A stretch of 9,651 nucleotides of DNA from Acidobacteriota bacterium (GCA_003161495.1 PMOP01000123.1:1-9651); one strand, 5' to 3'; positions 1-6,263 are shown, counted from the stretch's first letter. Notes: generated by a model from the sequence alone, not told the origin. Numbers and translations are program-made.

Positions 1-163
1 AAGAGGGCGAGAGCGGCTTCACCGCGAAGCCCTTTAATCTTAGAATCGACTCGATTCACCAAGCAGTTCAAAGCCAGGCATCCCGAGAAGATCAGGCCAA
101 CATACCCATCGGATTGTTTCAATTGCCGTCCGATATTGCGGGAAACCCAGCCCTGGAACGCAC
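1..163. other. copA 3' flank, no gene seen
   Basis: This stretch lies downstream of copA and holds no convincing gene. It has a 6-bp hairpin, GGCTTC (15-20) against GAAGCC (26-31) with a 5-base loop, which could slow or end copA transcription. No T-run follows it on the minus strand, so it is not a classical intrinsic terminator. A perfect 7-bp inverted repeat, GAATCGA (43-49) and TCGATTC (51-57), flanks a single base; its role is unknown. Confidence 0.4.
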
Positions 164-2695
164 CTACATCTTTGCCGTCCGTAACCGCAGCGAGTTCGCA
201 ATCACGGACACGGAACTGAAGCTCATTGCCGCCGCCGCGATCATCGGACTCAGCAGCAGACCAAAAAACGGATACAAGATTCCCGCGGCAATCGGCACAC
301 CCACCGAGTTGTACACAAACGCGAAAAACAAATTCTGCTTGATGTTGCTCATCGTGGCGCGGCTCAGGGCGCGCGCGCGCACGATTCCGCGCAGATCGCC
401 CTTGATCAGCGTGACTCCCGCACTTTCCATCGCGACATCCGTTCCTGTGCCTATGGCGATTCCGACTTGCGCTTGCGCCAGCGCGGGCGCGTCGTTGATG
501 CCGTCTCCGGCCATGGCCACGAAACGCCCTTCCCCTTGCAACCGCTTCACGACGCCGGCCTTTCCCTGCGGCAAAACCTCGGCCACGACTTCGTCGATCT
601 GGAGTTTCTTGGCAACGGCCTCGGCTGTCGTGCGGCTGTCACCGGTCAGCATGACGACACGTATGCCGTCCGCGCGCAACTGGCGAATCGCTTCGGCAGT
701 TGTCTCTTTAATGGGATCGGCGACAGCAACCAATCCCGCGATTTTTCCTTCCACCAGGACGAACATCACGGTCTGGCCATCCGCGCGAAGGGTCTCTGCT
801 TTCGCGGCAAGCATGCCTGCATCAGCGTGTAATTCTTCGAGAAGCTTCTGATTTCCCAGCGCGACAGCGCGGCCAGCAACGCGCCCACGAACGCCCCGGC
901 CCGTGAGCGATTCAAACTCTTCCATCGATTCGCCGAGAGTGACGCCGCGAGCCTCCGCTCCTTTGACGATCGCCGAAGCCAGCGGATGTTCGCTCGCGCG
1001 CTCCAGTGTCGCTGCCAGCCGCAGCACTTCGTTCGGGTCAAACCCCGCGGCGGGCTCGACCGAAACAAGCTGCGGCTTGCCTTCCGTCAGCGTGCCCGTT
1101 TTATCAACCACCAGTGTGTCCACTTTGCGAAGCAGTTCGATGGCTTCGGCATTCTTGAACAGCACTCCGAGCGACGCGCCCCTGCCCATTGCCACCATGA
1201 TCGACATCGGCGTAGCCAGCCCCAGCGCGCAGGGACATGCAATGATCAGCACCGCAACCGCGTTCACGATGGCGTGCGCCATGCGCGGATTCGGCCCCCA
1301 CACAGCCCAAATCACAAACGTCAACGCGGAGATTCCCACAACGATCGGAACAAAATATCCCGCGACAACATCGGCGAGCTTTTGAATCGGCGCGCGGCTG
1401 CGTTGCGCCTCGCTGACCATACGCACGATCTGCGCGAGCAGCGTTTCCGATCCGACTCGCTCCGCGCGCATCACGAGAGAACCCGTGCCGTTCACCGTCG
1501 CGCCCGTGACCCGTTCTCCTTTGAATTTTTCCACGGGAATCGGCTCGCCGCTGATCATCGATTCATCGACGCTGCTCGCGCCTTCCAGAACTACACCGTC
1601 CACAGGAATTTTTTCGCCCGGACGCACACGCAGCCTGTCGCCGGGTTTTACTTGATCGAGAGGCACATCTACTTCCGATCCATCTTCGCGAATCAGCCTC
1701 GCCGTTTTGGGCGCGAGTCCAAGCAGCGCCTTGATTGCCGCGCTCGTCCGACTTCTCGCTCGCAATTCCATTACTTGCCCAAGCAGCACCAGCGTCGTGA
1801 TCGCCGCGGCGGCTTCAAAATACACATCCACTTCGCCGTTCTCGCCGCGAAACGACGCCGGAAACGCGCCCGGAAAAAATACTCCTACTACGCTGAAAGC
1901 GTATGCCACACCGGTCCCTAAACCGATCAGCGTAAACATATTCAAATTGCGCGTAACGAGCGAGCGCCAGCCGCGCACGAAAAACGGCCAGCCACCCCAC
2001 AAAACAGCCGGTGTTGCCAGAATAAATTCCGCCCATTGCCATGTCCTCGGCGAAGCAACCTGCATCATCGCCGAAAGCCCGGGCACGACATCCGCCATGG
2101 CCACAACCAGGATCGGGACAGTGAGCGCCACGCACACCCAGAATCTTCGAGTCATGCTGACAAGTTCCGGATTTTTCTCCTCGCCCACACTTACCGTTCT
2201 CGGCTCCAAAGCCATTCCACAAATCGGGCAGGAGCCCGGCGCATCCCGAATAATTTGGGGGTGCATGGGACACGTGTATTCCGTCTTCGTCACAGGAAGC
2301 GCCGGAATGACAGGTTCCAGTGCCATCCCGCATTTCGGGCAATCGCCAGGGCCTTCCTGACGCACCTCCGGATCCATTGGGCAGGTGTGTTCATTGGAAG
2401 CAGATTTGCTTGTTGCTCCCGGGGCCGCTGTAATTTTTGCAGCCGGCTGTGAGGCACGCAGTGTCGCCGGACCAATCGTCACCGCATGTGCGGACATGGG
2501 AGCAATTCCAACCAGGGTTTTCGGCGCGAGATATTTGGCAGGTGCAGCACTGAATTTTTCTTTGCAGCGCGCGCAACAAAAGTAATACGTCTTTCCTGCA
2601 TGTTCGTACGTGGCTTTCGCCCGCGAAGGGTCCACCGTCATCCCGCAAACGGGATCTTTTTCGGTGGCCGACGGAGGAGGAGTTAGTGTGTCCAT
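164..2695 (-). CDS. copA: Cu(+)-exporting P1B-type ATPase (CopA)
   Basis: Inner-membrane ATPase of 843 residues that pumps cytosolic Cu(I) outward. From the N-terminus: a YHS-type metal domain (about 13-57, DPVCGM and CCARC), then two heavy-metal-binding zinc-ribbon-like repeats (about 104-128 and 141-165, CPM-x-P then CPxCGMALEP). Hydrophobic segments lie near 184-204, 222-240, 252-275, 292-309, 446-466, 474-500, 787-812 and 813-835. P-type ATPase signatures are SGEP (382-385), the membrane CPC (487-489), phosphorylated D531 in DKTGT, SEHP (568-571), TGD (684-686) and GDGIND (730-735). YN (795-796) and M824/S827/S828 match the Cu(I) subgroup P1B-1. No classical HMA CxxC domain is present. 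The start has AGGA seven bases upstream. It lies 66 bases after csoR on the same strand, so the two are probably cotranscribed and copper-induced. Confidence 0.96.
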   Translation of the reverse strand: MDTLTPPPSATEKDPVCGMTVDPSRAKATYEHAGKTYYFCCARCKEKFSAAPAKYLAPKTLVGIAPMSAHAVTIGPATLRASQPAAKITAAPGATSKSASNEHTCPMDPEVRQEGPGDCPKCGMALEPVIPALPVTKTEYTCPMHPQIIRDAPGSCPICGMALEPRTVSVGEEKNPELVSMTRRFWVCVALTVPILVVAMADVVPGLSAMMQVASPRTWQWAEFILATPAVLWGGWPFFVRGWRSLVTRNLNMFTLIGLGTGVAYAFSVVGVFFPGAFPASFRGENGEVDVYFEAAAAITTLVLLGQVMELRARSRTSAAIKALLGLAPKTARLIREDGSEVDVPLDQVKPGDRLRVRPGEKIPVDGVVLEGASSVDESMISGEPIPVEKFKGERVTGATVNGTGSLVMRAERVGSETLLAQIVRMVSEAQRSRAPIQKLADVVAGYFVPIVVGISALTFVIWAVWGPNPRMAHAIVNAVAVLIIACPCALGLATPMSIMVAMGRGASLGVLFKNAEAIELLRKVDTLVVDKTGTLTEGKPQLVSVEPAAGFDPNEVLRLAATLERASEHPLASAIVKGAEARGVTLGESMEEFESLTGRGVRGRVAGRAVALGNQKLLEELHADAGMLAAKAETLRADGQTVMFVLVEGKIAGLVAVADPIKETTAEAIRQLRADGIRVVMLTGDSRTTAEAVAKKLQIDEVVAEVLPQGKAGVVKRLQGEGRFVAMAGDGINDAPALAQAQVGIAIGTGTDVAMESAGVTLIKGDLRGIVRARALSRATMSNIKQNLFFAFVYNSVGVPIAAGILYPFFGLLLSPMIAAAAMSFSSVSVIANSLRLRTAKM

Positions 2696-2761
2696 AATTG
2701 TTCCTGTCTGAAAGAAACAAGCATCGCTCCTTGATCCTTCAAATCAAGGCGGAACTTCGCA

Positions 2762-3121
2762 CTACCTCGAATGCAGATCCATCAAATTCAATAGCTCCTC
2801 GTACATTGCTTCGGCGCGCCCCGGCGCCGTGTCCCGGATGGCTTCGGAGGCGCAATGGCGCAGATGATTCTTCATCAGCGCGCGCCCCACGGAACGCAGG
2901 GCTTCCTGCGCCGAAGAAATCTGCACCAGGATGTCGGCGCAATAGCGGTCTTCTTCCACCAGCCGCTGCAAACCGCGCACCTGGCCTTCAATCCGGCGCA
3001 AGCGCTTCAAGTTCGACGACTTGATTTCCGGATCGACGGCCAGCGCCTTCCGGCCTTTCTCCTGCGCGCCGCAACCGCAGGCCGGCGCGCGTCGAATCGT
3101 TTCGGCATTTCTCGCTGGCAT
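2762..3121 (-). CDS. csoR: CsoR-family Cu(I)-sensing repressor
   Basis: All-helical DUF156-family repressor of 119 residues. The family core begins near residue 33 (LKRLRRIEGQVRGLQRLVEEDRYC). Copper ligands of the C-H-C type are C61, H86 and C90; the 25- and 4-residue spacings equal those of C36/H61/C65 in Mycobacterium tuberculosis CsoR, and Y60 precedes C61 as there. This favours copper over the nickel (RcnR) or formaldehyde (FrmR) branches. An extra N-terminal segment of about 30 residues carries C15 and C17 (CGCG), which is unusual. The start is supported by GGAG (3127-3130 on the plus strand) five bases upstream. It is first in an operon with copA and should repress its own promoter until Cu(I) binds. 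DNA binding in this family uses a basic helical surface rather than a helix-turn-helix. Confidence 0.93.
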   Translation of the reverse strand: MPARNAETIRRAPACGCGAQEKGRKALAVDPEIKSSNLKRLRRIEGQVRGLQRLVEEDRYCADILVQISSAQEALRSVGRALMKNHLRHCASEAIRDTAPGRAEAMYEELLNLMDLHSR

Positions 3122-3154
3122 GGACGCTCCACGTATTTCCGTATTCCTATTCCC

Positions 3155-3184
3155 TTTGTACTATACCCCCTCCCCCTATGTCAA
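3155..3184 (-). promoter_or_regulatory. csoR-copA sigma70-type promoter
   Basis: On the minus strand a perfect -35 TTGACA (3179-3184, seen as TGTCAA on plus) is followed after 18 bases by TACAAA (3155-3160), which matches 4 of 6 bases of the -10 consensus. Transcription would start near 3148 and give a leader of about 27 bases carrying the csoR ribosome site. A closer TATAGT (3160-3165) would leave only 13 bases of spacer, so it is less likely as the -10. The spacer contains the C-tract operator. Confidence 0.6.
3163..3179. promoter_or_regulatory. Putative CsoR operator
   Basis: The plus-strand sequence is ATA, five C, T, five C, TAT: two C5 tracts mirrored about T3171 and flanked by complementary ATA/TAT. 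CsoR/RcnR-family operators are known for C/G tracts flanked by short A/T palindromes. The site fills the spacer of the csoR promoter, so a bound repressor would block RNA polymerase. It also lies about 30 bases upstream of the divergent -10 at 3210, so one site could control both directions. Binding is inferred. Confidence 0.55.
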
Positions 3185-3209
3185 ATCGGCGCGCCTTTCT
3201 TCCTGCTGC

Positions 3210-3215
3210 TATAAT
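3210..3215 (+). promoter_or_regulatory. Perfect TATAAT -10, possible leaderless promoter
   Basis: TATAAT ends six bases before the ATG at 3222, so the expected transcription start falls on or next to the start codon. No -35 match is found at 16-18 bases upstream, and no Shine-Dalgarno sequence lies between the -10 and the ATG. Both facts fit a leaderless transcript. A chance match is possible. Confidence 0.4.
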
Positions 3216-3221
3216 GCGTTC

Positions 3222-3467
3222 ATGACACTCATGGAGATCACCTACGAACTGCAATCGCGGCTGCAGCCCGAGCAATTGCGCGCCCTCGGCAGCTTCGCAA
3301 ACACGTATGGACTGCGCCGTTTTCGCGTGGATGAACAAACAAACCGCCTATCGTTCGAGTATGACGCTTCGCGATTAAAAGAGACGGAAGTCGAGCACGT
3401 GCTCAGGGAGGCGAAGATTCCGGTGTTGCGTCGAGTGGAACCGGTGGGAACGGTGTCGCAGACTTAG
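3222..3467 (+). CDS. Small cysteine-free protein, HMA-like fold
   Basis: Predicted 81-residue cytosolic protein. The order of segments looks like beta-alpha-beta-beta-alpha-beta: strand ITYELQ (6-11), helix from about 16 to 29, strands RRFRVDE and RLSFEYD (about 32-38 and 43-49), helix about 53-63, then a short strand IPVLRRV. This matches the ferredoxin-like fold of heavy-metal-associated domains and CopZ-type chaperones. There is no cysteine anywhere, and the loop after strand 1 has no MxCxxC, so it cannot bind Cu(I) in the usual way. It is divergent from csoR-copA and shares the intergenic operator region. The start at 3222 was chosen because the longer frame upstream runs through the promoter region and into csoR; an in-frame ATG at 3231 is an alternative. 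The fold is inferred from pattern only. Confidence 0.6.
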   Translation: MTLMEITYELQSRLQPEQLRALGSFANTYGLRRFRVDEQTNRLSFEYDASRLKETEVEHVLREAKIPVLRRVEPVGTVSQT

Positions 3468-3503
3468 GCAAATGAGGGCTCAAATAGTCGGGGAACGCAT
3501 TTT

Positions 3504-3526
3504 GTAGCGCCGGCGTCTCGCCGGCG
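3504..3526 (+). repeat. REP-like GTAG-footed palindrome
   Basis: A GTAG tetranucleotide (3504-3507) sits at the 5' foot of a perfect 8-bp hairpin, CGCCGGCG (3508-3515), loop TCT, CGCCGGCG (3519-3526). This is the layout of REP elements recognised by RAYT (TnpA-REP, Y1) transposases: tetranucleotide plus hairpin. It is followed by ATTTT (3527-3531), so it could also act as a weak terminator for the gene ending at 3467. Only one copy is visible here. Confidence 0.55.
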
Positions 3527-3562
3527 ATTTTCTCTGAACGCGCTAGATGAAAAGTGGGTTTA

Positions 3563-3609
3563 GCAAAAAGTAAAAAGATGGGGGCCCTTGCTTGGGAACA
3601 AGAGCCCCC
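3563..3609 (-). terminator. Strong rho-independent terminator on minus strand
   Basis: Read on the minus strand, an 11-bp stem (arms 3599-3609 and 3580-3590, loop of eight) includes GGGGGC against GCCCCC and one U-G wobble. It is followed by ATCTTTTTACTTTTT (3565-3579 reversed). On the plus strand the wobble becomes a C-A mismatch and no T-run follows, so the signal belongs to a minus-strand transcript. No protein gene on that strand leads into it; the structured RNA just upstream does. Confidence 0.8.
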
Positions 3610-3769
3610 TAAGACGCATTCCGTTTATCGGTCTTTTTTTGACCGATGCGTGGGGTCATCCATCCTAGCTTCCCTCTCAGAGGCAGGTGGGAACGACCAG
3701 CACTCGTCATTGAGCAAGCCCCTTCCCCCTCGCTCGCAGACTTGTGTAAGTCGTCTATCGGAATGCGTC
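3563..3769 (-). ncRNA. Structured non-coding RNA, possibly HEARO/omega-RNA-like
   Basis: On the minus strand GACGCATTCCG (3769-3759) pairs with CGGAATGCGTC (3623-3613) over 11 bp and closes a domain of about 157 nt. Inside, in order, are hairpins GACTT/AAGTC (3752-3739), AAUGAC/GUCGUU (3711-3692), CCUC/GAGG (3683-3673) and AUCGGUC/GACCGAU with an A7 loop (3647-3627). A GGGG/CCCC pairing probably encloses the middle two. An intrinsic terminator follows at once. The second hairpin and the terminator stem each contain a G-U pair that would be a C-A mismatch on the plus strand, so the RNA is minus-strand. Weak frames on both strands cross it and look like shadows. The layout resembles HEARO (omega) RNAs of IscB elements, from memory only; no IscB gene is present. 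The 5' end and promoter were not found. Confidence 0.55.
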
Positions 3770-3900
3770 CACGATTTTCAGTTAGTGCACGCTGCGGGCC
3801 AAAACCTGTGTTGTTCTCTCGCTTCAAGATTCCCTTCTTTTTGTTCATGTTCCGGCTGTCGCTCTTGATTTTTGCTGCGCTGGCGTGCTGCATAAATCCT

Positions 3901-3933
3901 GATTCGGGAGAACGCTCTCCCGCCTCGGGAATC
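3901..3933. other. Overlapping, mutually exclusive hairpins
   Basis: CGGGAGA (3905-3911) pairs with TCTCCCG (3916-3922) around a 4-base loop. The CCCG of the second arm (3919-3922) can instead pair with CGGG (3926-3929) around CCT. GATTC (3901-3905) and GAATC (3929-3933) could close the whole unit. The element lies about 130 bases upstream of the structured RNA on the minus strand and could belong to a longer precursor or to its control. No function is assigned. Confidence 0.35.
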
Positions 3934-4363
3934 GACCCTTTTCTTCCGGACCGTCCGCACCTGACGTGCGCGAAAATCAAACTCCACGCCCCTTATAACC
4001 CCTTAGTTTCCATGCAGATATGGACCAACGACCGCGTTTTGCGCTTTTCTTGCCCGCCGTAACGCCGCACCTTAAGCACTACGACACATTTCCAGAACAG
4101 TACGGCCGAAAATCCCGAAATTCCCTTGACGCAGTCGAATGTCAAAGTCCAAACTCAGTGTGGAAGTCTGTTATTGCCTTCCTGGTATAGGGACCTAGGG
4201 ACCGCGGTAGTTAGTGTGGGACTCATAGGCGAAACCATTCGATCAGGGGTGAAGAACCGCAGGGTTTTCCGAGGCTTGCCATCCAGAAAGCAAAATGGGA
4301 CTCCGGCAAAGCGCATAACTCACTACAGAACCATGACTTATAAATGACTCATTCTTTTCAGTC
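3934..4363. other. Intergenic region upstream of pilT, no gene recognised
   Basis: No convincing gene, tRNA or known riboswitch core is seen here. Frames of up to about 100 codons exist but lack ribosome sites and recognisable protein patterns. Noted signals are a tandem GGGACC-TA-GGGACC (4190-4203), a possible stem GCTTGCC/GGCAAAGC with a bulged A (about 4274-4312), and TATAAA (4339-4344), which could be the -10 for pilT but lacks a clear -35. Confidence 0.35.
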
Positions 4364-4368
4364 GGGAG
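4364..4368 (+). promoter_or_regulatory. pilT ribosome binding site
   Basis: GGGAG ends five bases before the ATG at 4374. The in-frame ATG at 4344 has no such site. This decides the pilT start. Confidence 0.7.
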
Positions 4369-4373
4369 CCACT

Positions 4374-5567
4374 ATGGATTCGCCTTCTACTTTGCCGCAG
4401 CCAAATGCCGCAACTCAAGACCCCGCAGCCGGATCTTCCCCGGCACCGGCGGCTAAAGTTTCCACCGCTTCGATCGTGGCGACCATGCTCCAGGTTTCCA
4501 AAAATGTGAGCGATTTAATCTTCTCTCCGGGCCGCCCCCCTCAGGTTGAATTAAACGGTCAGCTCAAGGAAGTGAATATCGCTGGGGTCGGCAAACTGCT
4601 GCCGGACGCGACACGCAAAATCGCCTCCGATCTGATTGGAAAAAATGATCTTGTGGCCGGGAAGCTGGAGAAGGAAGGGGCCACGGATCTTTCCTACAGT
4701 TTGCCGGGGCTGGCGCGTTTTCGCGTGAACATTTTCCGCCAGCGTGGCAGCTACGCAATCGTCATGCGCGTCATCCCGCAAGCGGTGCCAGATTTCAATA
4801 CCCTCAATCTGCCGCCGCAGTTGGGCGATATCGTGGAATTACGGAATGGGATCGTCCTCGTGACGGGCCCTACGGGATCGGGAAAATCTTCGACGCTTGC
4901 CGCTATTCTGAATAAAATGAACGAAGAAAAAGCCATCCACATCCTGACCATCGAAGATCCCATCGAGTTTCTGCACAGCCACAAGAAGGCCACCATTCAT
5001 CAACGCGAGCTTCACAGCGACACGCCCAGTTTCGCTTTAGCGTTGCGCGCGGCCTTGCGCCAGGCGCCTAAAGTAATTCTGGTCGGAGAAATGCGCGATA
5101 AGGAAACAATCGAGATCGGCATGGAGGCGGCGGAAACAGGCCATCTGGTCTTCTCCACGTTGCACACGGTTGACGCCTCAAAAACGATTGAGCGCATCAT
5201 CGGCGTATTTCCCCTGGCGGATCAGCAGTCGATTCGCACGCGCCTGGCTAGAACGTTTCGCTATATCGTTTCGCAGCGCCTGATCCCCAAAAAAGATGGG
5301 ACCGGCCGAATCGCGGCCATTGAGATTTTGAAATCGACCATGCGCACGCGTGACTATGTGGAGAAAGGCGAATCGGACGGCAAGTCACTTCTCGACGCCA
5401 TGAAAGATGGAGCGACCGAAGGAATGCAATCCTTCGACGGGGAACTGGAACGCTTGATACGCGGGGGCGTCATCGACCTGGACGCCGGACTCACCTACGC
5501 CACGAATGCTGGAAATTTACGTCTGGAACTTGCCGACCTTGCCGAAGCCGCGACAGCGAATGCCTAA
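4374..5567 (+). CDS. pilT: PilT-type type IV pilus retraction ATPase
   Basis: Cytosolic hexameric secretion ATPase of 397 residues that would power type IV pilus disassembly at the inner-membrane platform. Residues 1-30 are a Pro/Ala/Ser-rich low-complexity extension. The N-terminal domain begins near residue 40 with SDLIFSPGRPP (46-56), where many PilT proteins have SDLHL. The ATPase core has Walker A GPTGSGKS (165-172), the Asp box TIEDPIEFLH (192-201), Walker B VILVGEMRD (234-242) and the His box with STLHT (261-265). VGEMRD and VFPLADQQSIRTRLA are PilT-like rather than GspE/PilB-like, and no zinc tetracysteine motif of PilB is seen. The C-terminal AIRNLIRE retraction motif of standard PilT is replaced by TMRTRDYVEKGE (about 322-333), so this may be a paralogue or PilU-like form. 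GMQSFDGEL follows as usual. No pilin or other pil gene is in the window. Confidence 0.9.
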   Translation: MDSPSTLPQPNAATQDPAAGSSPAPAAKVSTASIVATMLQVSKNVSDLIFSPGRPPQVELNGQLKEVNIAGVGKLLPDATRKIASDLIGKNDLVAGKLEKEGATDLSYSLPGLARFRVNIFRQRGSYAIVMRVIPQAVPDFNTLNLPPQLGDIVELRNGIVLVTGPTGSGKSSTLAAILNKMNEEKAIHILTIEDPIEFLHSHKKATIHQRELHSDTPSFALALRAALRQAPKVILVGEMRDKETIEIGMEAAETGHLVFSTLHTVDASKTIERIIGVFPLADQQSIRTRLARTFRYIVSQRLIPKKDGTGRIAAIEILKSTMRTRDYVEKGESDGKSLLDAMKDGATEGMQSFDGELERLIRGGVIDLDAGLTYATNAGNLRLELADLAEAATANA

Positions 5568-5759
5568 TTGAGGCCTCGCCGATCGTTTCCACCAAAATCC
5601 TCTTTGATCTTCAGCAATCCGCATCCTTGACGGGTGCAAAATACGTGTTTTCCTCACCAGTACCGGTACTTTCAGTCAGTACGTCCAAATCCTGAATACC
5701 AGCAATTTTCCATCGCGAGCGCTATCGGTTTTTAACCCGAGGCGTTTAAAAATGGAAAT
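5568..5759. other. Intergenic region with a 12-bp palindrome
   Basis: There is no gene here. AGTACCGGTACT (5659-5670) is a perfect 12-bp palindrome, and a related half, CAGTCAGTAC, follows at about 5673-5682. It could be an operator for the gene at 5760. TTGACG (5627-5632) resembles a -35 but has no good -10 at 16-18 bases. No clear terminator follows pilT. Confidence 0.35.
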
Positions 5760-6071
5760 ATGAAATTCGGAGCAGGTGGATTCCGCCAGGCCATTCGCAC
5801 GGCAATTCTGCTGGCAACTATTTCTGCTGCCGCACTTGCGAATCAGCCGCCGATGCTGCAGCCGGCGCCTGCGATGCCGCTGTGCTACTGCCATTGCGCT
5901 TCCGAGACCGGCGTTAAGCATTGCACGAAGATGTGCGAGTTGCCGCAATACCAGGATCGCTCCTGGGCTATTTCCTGCCACAAGAAAAACTCAACTGCGA
6001 CGGAATCCACTTCCCCGGTTTCCGACCAGGGATCCAGGAAGACGAATCACAAGGAACAGGTTCGCTTGTAG
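5760..6071 (+). CDS. Exported cysteine-rich small protein, unknown function
   Basis: Predicted 103-residue protein, family not recognised. The N-terminus looks like a Sec signal peptide: basic FRQAIR (8-13), hydrophobic AILLATISAAALA (15-27), and likely cleavage after ALA at 27/28. The mature part has six cysteines in a tight pattern, CYCHC (C42, C44, C46), C55, C59 and C73, and then a polar, Ser/Thr/Lys-rich tail without cysteine. This could be a disulfide-bonded periplasmic protein or a metal-binding peptide. GGA sits four bases before the ATG, a modest ribosome site. A four-codon frame, ATGGAAATATGA (5752-5763), overlaps the start. Other frames cross the same DNA; this one was chosen for the signal peptide and cysteine pattern. 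A 4-bp stem with T5 (6087-6109) is a poor terminator. Confidence 0.55.
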   Translation: MKFGAGGFRQAIRTAILLATISAAALANQPPMLQPAPAMPLCYCHCASETGVKHCTKMCELPQYQDRSWAISCHKKNSTATESTSPVSDQGSRKTNHKEQVRL

Positions 6072-6192
6072 AGCATTTCGGAACTTGCGAGACGCGTTAT
6101 TCGCTTTTTAAATTTCATTTTTGTCCCGAATATTCTTTTCCTCTTTCAGGTCGATTGGCCGGCATCCTCGCACATACAAACAATTGTGGATG

Positions 6193-6244
6193 GATTCGAT
6201 CCGAATCGTCGATAGATTCGGCGTAGTCGATATTCACTCCGAAT
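6193..6244. promoter_or_regulatory. Nested inverted repeats, putative bio operator
   Basis: GATTCG (6193-6198) and CGAATC (6202-6207) form an inverted repeat with a 3-base gap. The second half also starts CCGAATC (6201-6207), which is inverted against GATTCGG (6215-6221) across 7 bases. ATTCGG (6216-6221) is again inverted against CCGAAT (6239-6244) across 17 bases. GTCGATA occurs twice (6208-6214, 6226-6232). The array overlaps the predicted -35 of the bio promoter. It does not resemble the BirA box (TTGTAAACC type). A regulator of biotin synthesis binding here is inferred. Confidence 0.45.
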
Positions 6245-6256
6245 GTGCGTTAGAAT
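6227..6256 (+). promoter_or_regulatory. Putative bio operon promoter
   Basis: TCGATA (6227-6232, 4 of 6 to -35) and TAGAAT (6251-6256, 5 of 6 to -10) are separated by 18 bases. Transcription would start near 6263, giving a leader of about 100 bases before bioB. The position inside the inverted-repeat cluster suggests that it is regulated. Confidence 0.5.
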
Positions 6257-6263
6257 GTTTTTC

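Noticed and set aside
3609..3980. Minus-strand open frame of up to 123 codons, with an internal start giving MNKKKGILK
   Set aside because: It runs through the hairpin domain and ends in the terminator stem; composition is unlike the neighbours and no good ribosome site or known domain is seen. The RNA fold explains the DNA better.
3646..4062. Plus-strand open frame of 138 codons over the same region
   Set aside because: No ribosome site, no recognisable domain, and it crosses the minus-strand RNA structure.
4205..4245. tRNA-like string with GGACTCATA (Met-type anticodon loop) and TTCGATC
   Set aside because: The anticodon stem does not pair and no acceptor stem can be closed.
4215..4320. 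Possible c-di-GMP (GEMM) riboswitch before pilT
   Set aside because: Only GGCGAAACC and a few short words resemble the family; the conserved core and tetraloop-receptor pieces are not in the right order.
4126..4347. 73-codon frame starting with TTG upstream of pilT
   Set aside because: No ribosome site and no protein-like pattern; it ends just upstream of the real pilT start.
4344..4373. pilT start at ATG 4344
   Set aside because: No ribosome site; GGGAG at 4364-4368 serves ATG 4374.
6087..6109. Terminator after the Cys-rich gene
   Set aside because: The stem is only four base pairs with a 10-base loop, despite the T5 run.
6100..6260. BirA-type biotin operator
   Set aside because: No TTGTAAACC/GGTTTACAA-like halves are present; the repeats here have a different sequence.
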